64,000 nt of DNA from Ostrinia nubilalis. Lineage: Eukaryota; Arthropoda; Insecta; Lepidoptera; Crambidae. This document shows positions 59,040 through 64,000 of the stretch, piece after piece; the first letter of the stretch is position 1, and each line of letters opens with the position of its first letter. The DNA lies in assembly GCF_963855985.1 (NCBI RefSeq), contig NC_087096.1, forward strand, positions 3,038,001 to 3,102,000. Reading direction: 5' to 3'. Below the pieces are notes generated by a model. That model was not told the origin of the DNA. It saw nothing but the letters and a program-made list of their open reading frames with translations, and searched no databases. The position numbers were made by a program, and so were the translations under genes.

Positions 59040-59150
59040 GGCTGAGTTGCACCATCTTACTGGACAAACGTCAAAAATCTGTCAAACTCCAAACAAAAAA
59101 CACCGGTTATCGTTATAGTTACGATAAAAGTTACGTGGTGCAATTCAGCC
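59040..59150. mobile_element. MITE family A copy with TAA duplication
   Basis: 111 bp, ggctgagttgcaccatctta to cgtggtgcaattcagcc, flanked by TAA (59037-59039 and 59151-59153). It lacks the tttaactttga segment of its siblings. Confidence 0.8.
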
Positions 59151-59153
59151 TAA

Positions 59154-59548
59154 ATAAATGTTTGCTTTATTCCTTTGTGTTACTGACAATTTTAGATTAC
59201 GATGGTTTAGATCATACCAGACGCATTACACTTAAATTCACAAATGAAACGTCATTAACATAATGCCCCATAAACTCTTCACGCACCATACAAGCCCCGC
59301 GCACACGACGCAAATACTAACTTATGCCCCGCGCTCACGGCCCATTCAATATTAAGGCTAGCACACAAGTGGGTAATCCACGACAATAACCCATAAAATA
59401 CCCATAAACGGCTCAATTGATGCCAAGTTCGTATTCAAATCGGGTGTGAAAAGGCGAGATCTGCACTTTGATGCATCTTGTTGTAAAACTATGTATGGTG
59501 CGTACTTGACAGGTTATCTGAGGCAAACTTGTTTGATTATACGAAATA
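59154..59548. other. no gene recognised
   Basis: gccccgcgcacacg (59296) and gccccgcgctcacg (59325) form a small imperfect duplication; nothing else. Confidence 0.45.
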
Positions 59549-59712
59549 CTAGCGGCCGCCCGCGACTTCGTACGCGTGGATCCCGTTTTACCCCCTTAGG
59601 GGTGGTGTTTCGTAAAATCCTTTTTTATCTGATGCCTACATCATAACACCTACCTCCATGCCAAATTTCAGCCCGATCCGTCCAGTCGTTTGGGCTGTGC
59701 GTTGATAGATCT
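59549..59712 (-). mobile_element. Helitron-like 3' part, minus strand
   Basis: A, then CTAG (59549-59552) and cggccgcccgcgacttcg, matches 5586 and 28095. It continues through cccttaggggtggtgtttcg to about 59712, where similarity fades. Confidence 0.6.
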
Positions 59713-60178
59713 TTACTCTGAAATCTGGTATTTGAAACTAACATAACTTAAGGGGATTGAAAATTTGAAATTAAATGTTATTCTTCAGAGAAATTGTAGA
59801 GAAGGATATTTACAATTAAATTATTTGTTAAAATAGCTCTATGTTGACAAATTTATGGTTTTAATGAGTAACTATTAGGGCTTTTTTGTGTATTTGTTTA
59901 AAGCTGGGAAATGATCTCACGTACCCATGACATGTACTTAAAGTATTTCCCACTAACATTAGCGCTAATTTTAGATGCCCAAAACTGGACTAAAGGCGAT
60001 CAAATTAGCAACTAATGAAGAATTACATTGCTATGTGGTTTAATAAGCTAACGACATTACAATTAACAACTTATTATCTTCATTTGTTAACTGTAACCTT
60101 TACAACATACGTGGAAACTTTTTTTTAACTTTAATTATAATGTAACACCCTATACAGTCTTGTCGGCGAACGACACTT
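59713..60178. other. no gene recognised
   Basis: No supported features. Confidence 0.5.
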
Positions 60179-60388
60179 TGTACCCACGACAGCACATCAG
60201 ACTATACATATATTTTTGTTGAGAAATCGCTTCTATTACTTAGTACATAAGAGGACACTGTGTTTAGCTTATCGTACCGTCATCTGTACTTCCAACGGCA
60301 CGTCAAGTGCATCTTATTGCATCTTATTCAGCTGTAATAGTTGCCAGTTTACGACAAAAATGTAAAGTCTAATGTGGTTTCGGTACGT
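60179..60388. mobile_element. MITE family C copy
   Basis: Left tgtacccacgacagcacatc and the inverse of right tctaatgtggtttcggtacg are similar over about 30 bp. A third related end (tctgtacttccaacggcac) sits in the middle near 60284, so this may be two overlapping copies. Confidence 0.45.
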
Positions 60389-60431
60389 GCAATATAATTA
60401 TTGACATCTGTAAGAAAATTGCTTATCTATA

Positions 60432-60699
60432 TACAGGGTGTTAGGTAAATGGGTATATGAGCCGACACCAGCCCATGTTAACATATGCATATAAATGGTA
60501 TGGTGAAGTCAGAAATTTGATATCATGATTTTAATTTTTTTAATTTTCATACAAAATAAATTTTACAAAATCCGATTTGTATGAAAATTAAAATAGTTAA
60601 AATGAAGATATCAATTTTCTGACTTCACCATACCTTTTATATGACCATGTTAACATGGGCTAGTGTCGGCTCATATACCCATTTACCTAACACCCTGTA
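60432..60699. mobile_element. large palindromic MITE with TA duplication
   Basis: 268 bp. TACAGGGTGTTAGGTAAATG and its exact inverse form the ends. Pairing continues inward through gagccgacac, catgttaaca and ggtgaagtcagaaa, so almost the whole element folds on itself. TA at both edges. Confidence 0.8.
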
Positions 60700-60873
60700 T
60701 ATATAAAAATGAAACCCGTTTCGCGTTGTCACGGCATCACGTGTGAACGGCTGAACCGATTTCGATAATTCTTTTTTTTAAATGTTTGTGGAAGTCCAAG
60801 GATGGTTCTTACGGAAAAAAATATTAAGAAAATCTCTACGCTAAGGCGGTACGAAGTTCGCCGGGTCAGCTAT
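60700..60873 (+). mobile_element. Helitron-like element, 3' part
   Basis: Contains gttgtcacggcatcacgtgt and ends acgaagttcgccgggtcagc then TA; it matches 1-141. The terminal CTAG has mutated to CTAT. It abuts the preceding MITE directly. Confidence 0.6.
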
Positions 60874-62766
60874 AGAAAATAGTTTTGTATGTTACAACGC
60901 GTAACAATGACGTGAGATAAAAGTTAATGATAGTAATTGATCATAATTGATTGCTAGTCATGATGATATGTCTAGTTTGCTCTTTGAAAGTATCTATCAT
61001 AGACAAACATCAATTTTAATCAACCTGTATAAATTTGCGTCACGTCTCTAAAATTATAAACGTATGTAATATGCATTTTTTTGTTTTAATTATGAGGGCA
61101 GACTTGTTAACTTGTAAAAGAGCTTTGTAAAAGCCCATTGTGAGCTTATAATCGGCAAAAAAAATTTACGACTTAAGAATTTTAATACAGCCTGTAGTAC
61201 CTAATAAAAATAACAATGAAGACTTTTATAGTCAAATGAAATAATGATAAGCATTCTATAAATTGACTAATTACGAATTAATAGTGTGTTTATTGTAAAA
61301 ACAGTTCACTGCCCTAATTGTTTAGTATATAGCTTAAACTGAAATGCAGGAGTTACTTTATGGAATGATAACTGATAAAAAATCAAACTACCTACTAATC
61401 GGTTATGAAATGCAATAACCATGGAAAACAATTTATTCATTCGATCCTTGTTTTAAGATAAACAATCAAGTCGTTAATTTTAATGGTTGCTATAACGTAC
61501 TACCCTGCAGCACTGATGAGTGCAAAATGTTGTATAAAGGTAAGTTCACACCGCTGATATTAGTTCGCGAACATTCGAAGAACGAACTACTGCAAATCCT
61601 TTATATAATCAGAAAAATATCAAATTATTAATAAGTTGTTTACACTATACATGTGTTAATATAAAACCTGTAAAAATAATCTATTAATATAGAAATCAAA
61701 GTAAATGTAACCTGTGATGCGATGGAAAAAGAAATGAAAATGTTCCTTACATTCTTTAGTTTTTTTCCTGTAGCTATGGTTCAAAAATACCTAATTCTTC
61801 TGCTTCTTTTGTGCCTTTTTCCATTTTATTTAAGTTCAGCCAAGCTCAGAAGTAGGTACCTAATATAAAAAAAACTTGTAAACTTAATGAAATAACAAAT
61901 TCGTGCTCGCCAGCAAATGCTCGCAAGTCCACCACTACTCGAATAATCGCAATCGAATGCTCGTCGAAGGCACTCAATATTATCACTCCAATTCGTTTAA
62001 GGCAAGATTGTCTGTGCAAGATAATTAAAATTATAACGCATCGAGATATGCATTTGCATAATCATGAGGTCTTCATCGCTGCAGTGGAATTCTAAAACTG
62101 CTTAATCAATATCAAAATGGAATCTTATGATTAAAACATTAATAATGTTATGGTAAGATTTCTTACGGTGTAATCGTACGCGCTAATGAGTCTTTTTGCC
62201 TTTGTTTGCATGATTGTGCACTAGCCCTTAGTTGTTCATACTTATTTTTATGTAACTTCAGTGCTTAATTTACATGATACAGTAATTAAATAAACTGTTA
62301 ATCTACATTTTCTAATTAGTATTTTTAAGTCTTTAGAGTTTAGAGGTACTCGGAACCGTATGTTTCGCCCTTCGTACTATAAATTAACCTGTTTGCAAGG
62401 TAAGTATTTTTGGGCAAAGGGGCGAAAGATACGGGGCGAAGAATAATCATTAAGTAGAGAATAAAAAAGATAATCGAAATTAATTAATTACCAAAGGAAA
62501 GCGTCTCTGTTGAGCATTTTATAGTTTGGTAAAGCACTCAAGTTGCAAAATTTCCACCGCACCTTACATAAAAGGCTAAAGCTTAGCTAATTAATAAATG
62601 AGGTTAATGACGTTAACCCCGCATTATGGTAATAAAGCGGTGATTACAAGGGTGTGCGCACCTGACCGCGTGTAGGCCCAATGCGCAATCGGGAGCGCGA
62701 TCAGGAATTAACATAGTTGATGCGCAAGCGCAGGTCGGATAGGGCTGCCTCGTTGTTTATTTACTA
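60874..62766. other. no gene recognised
   Basis: A GTAAGT donor-like site at 62400 follows a short open stretch, and ccgtatgtttcgccc (62358) pairs with gggcgaaagatacgg (62420). Neither is enough to call a gene. Confidence 0.45.
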
Positions 62767-62990
62767 CTAGATTTCCGCCCGCGGCTTCACCCGCGTGAAA
62801 TTTTGTCTGTCACAGAAAAACTTTATCGCGCTCGTCCCTGCTTCAAAAACCGGGATAAAAACTATCCTATGTCCTTTCCCGGGACTCAAACTATCTCTAT
62901 GCCAAATTTCATCAAAATCACTTCAGTGGTTTAGGCGTGAAAGCAAGACAGACAGACAGAGTTAATTTCGCGTTTATAATATTACTAGTA
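62767..62990 (-). mobile_element. Helitron-like element, minus strand
   Basis: A, then CTAG (62767-62770) and atttccgcccgcggcttcac; collinear with 58197-58472 but with only about three ACAG units. The 5' end near 62990 is degraded. Confidence 0.7.
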
Positions 62991-63654
62991 TATGTAGATA
63001 GGTCTATAACTTAACTCAATCAGCGCCCGCGTGAACTTCGTTCTGTTACAGAATGTCTTTCTTTATCGCGTATTGTTTTCGTAATTAACGACCCGATAAA
63101 CCATACAAATAGTCACGTTGATTTTCAGACTTTGTCACCCCATTTCCCCCTTTGAGGAGATGAATTCTAAAAAAATCCAAAACATGTGTTTATTCATTCA
63201 TCGATAGGATGAATAATTGAATATTATAATATATTAATCTTGTTACCACTTACAAACTTTGGCCGTTTCACGTAGGTTTTAAGTTTAACGTAAAAAACGT
63301 TTTGGAGAAATTCATACTATACGAAATCATGACGCGCGTTGTAAGCTTAGAAAACCCTGAAAAGTCTACTAATCAACCTATTACATACTATTTCATAATT
63401 ATCGATATTAGTAAAAAATTGTGACAGGCAACCCTAACTAAGCATAATAGTTCTTAATTGTAGAGAATAAGCATGCGTTTGCAAATTCAGCATCGTTTGG
63501 GCAAATATGCCTTCTCACGGTGTCATGACTTTGTGGCCTGTCGGGAAACGTCGGGGTTTAAGCTAGCATTCCTTGAGTAGGATAAGGATCGAAATGTGCT
63601 ATTAATGATATATGACTTAGGGACTACACATCAAACAGAGAACGGACAGCAGCG
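62991..63654. other. no gene recognised; possible Helitron-like remnant
   Basis: 63025-63160 (gcgcccgcgtgaacttcg, cccatttccccctttgagg) looks like a decayed relative of the Helitron-like family. The remainder is unassigned. Confidence 0.4.
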
Positions 63655-63800
63655 CTCTTTGAAAAACATCAATCTTTTAAACTGCGATCTCCAACCCGCC
63701 TTCCAAGCGTGGGGATTTTGGCAAAACTCTCCACTACAGTGGAGGAGGCTCATAATCCAGCAGTGGACTGTAAAGGGCTGTCGATGATGATGATGATGAC
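63655..63800 (+). mobile_element. RTE-like LINE tail (second family)
   Basis: The frame ending near 63787 encodes NLLNCDLQPAFQAWGFWQN, then LQWRRLIIQQWTVKGCR, followed by a GATGAT tail. Same family as 34424-34556 on the opposite strand. Confidence 0.65.
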
Positions 63801-63937
63801 TCCACTTACTTAGTATGTATGGAATTTTCATTAAAGCTTTGACTTCACTATAAGTTTTGTGGCTTCTATAATATCCGTATGACAATACCTATTGGGAAAA
63901 CGGGATTATTCCCACCTTTCGTTCCTACCGCTGCAAG

Positions 63938-64000
63938 TGCAACTCCTGTGTAGCTAGAATCTATAGCTTGACCGCCAATAAAAGCCCAACCAGTGAAAAT
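63938..64000 (+). repeat. repeat fragment at window edge
   Basis: actcctgtgtagctagaatc, then agcttgaccgccaataaaag; similar to 31251-31320. Runs off the window. Confidence 0.4.

Noticed and set aside
62341..62399. Possible exon before GTAAGTAT at 62400
   Set aside because: One short frame is open, but the acceptor is weak and the peptide is not recognisable.

Overview
This window reads as a gene-poor, transposon-rich stretch of a moth or butterfly (Lepidoptera) genome. The assignment rests on repeat families rather than genes: Helitron-like ends terminating in CTAG, RTE-type LINE tails with the GEAYVQ / LWTSFG-type C-terminus, LINE 3' ends with TAAA tails, tRNA-headed SINEs, and the TAGGTA-rich AT background typical of these genomes. 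No complete multi-exon protein gene is recognisable. The longest convincing reading frame (24508-25656, minus) is the RNase H end of a LINE. The window may lie in long introns or between genes.

Layout. 0-9 kb: a Helitron-like end, a SINE, two adjacent small MITEs with 3-bp duplications, a 1-kb TIR element (4338-5332) that appears to carry two spliced 3' coding exons, a Helitron-like element running into a perfect palindrome (5931-6030), and a G-rich minisatellite (6671-7443) between two ~247-bp inverted arms. A candidate Inr+DPE promoter with a non-coding first exon and splice donor lies at 8852-8957. 9-18 kb: duplicated repeats, RTE and CR1/Jockey-like LINE tails, a 194-bp hAT element with a perfect 8-bp duplication, and an interrupted MITE. 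18-23.4 kb: a 383-bp element with 77-bp perfect inverted repeats beside a ~5-kb interval bounded by identical 47-bp inverted repeats; that interval holds a ~160-180-bp tandem array and a candidate coding exon (20981-21189). 24-27 kb: the LINE RNase H remnant, another MITE, and a hAT element with an 8-bp duplication. 27-43 kb: mostly unrecognised AT-rich sequence with scattered MITEs and LINE tails, a clean hairpin at 37646, and a triplicated repeat at 40.3-41.0 kb. 43034-46149: a complete LTR element with two identical 134-bp LTRs, a primer-binding site, a polypurine tract and a 4-bp duplication, but no long reading frame. 48.1-49.2 kb: an unclassified 1-kb repeat. 50-54 kb: a quiet 4-kb stretch. 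54.4-54.75 kb: a candidate small exon and a GC-rich patch with a consensus RFX X-box. 56-64 kb: LINE tails, Helitron-like copies and MITEs.

One 3-bp-duplicating MITE family (termini GGCTGRGTTGCACCA) occurs about ten times. The most unusual items are the very young coding-free LTR element, the G-rich array inside an inverted repeat, the inverted-repeat/tandem-array complex at 18-23 kb, and the TIR element with gene-like exons. All calls were made by eye from the sequence. No database search or folding program was run, so family names are by recognition and element edges are approximate unless a target-site duplication is given.
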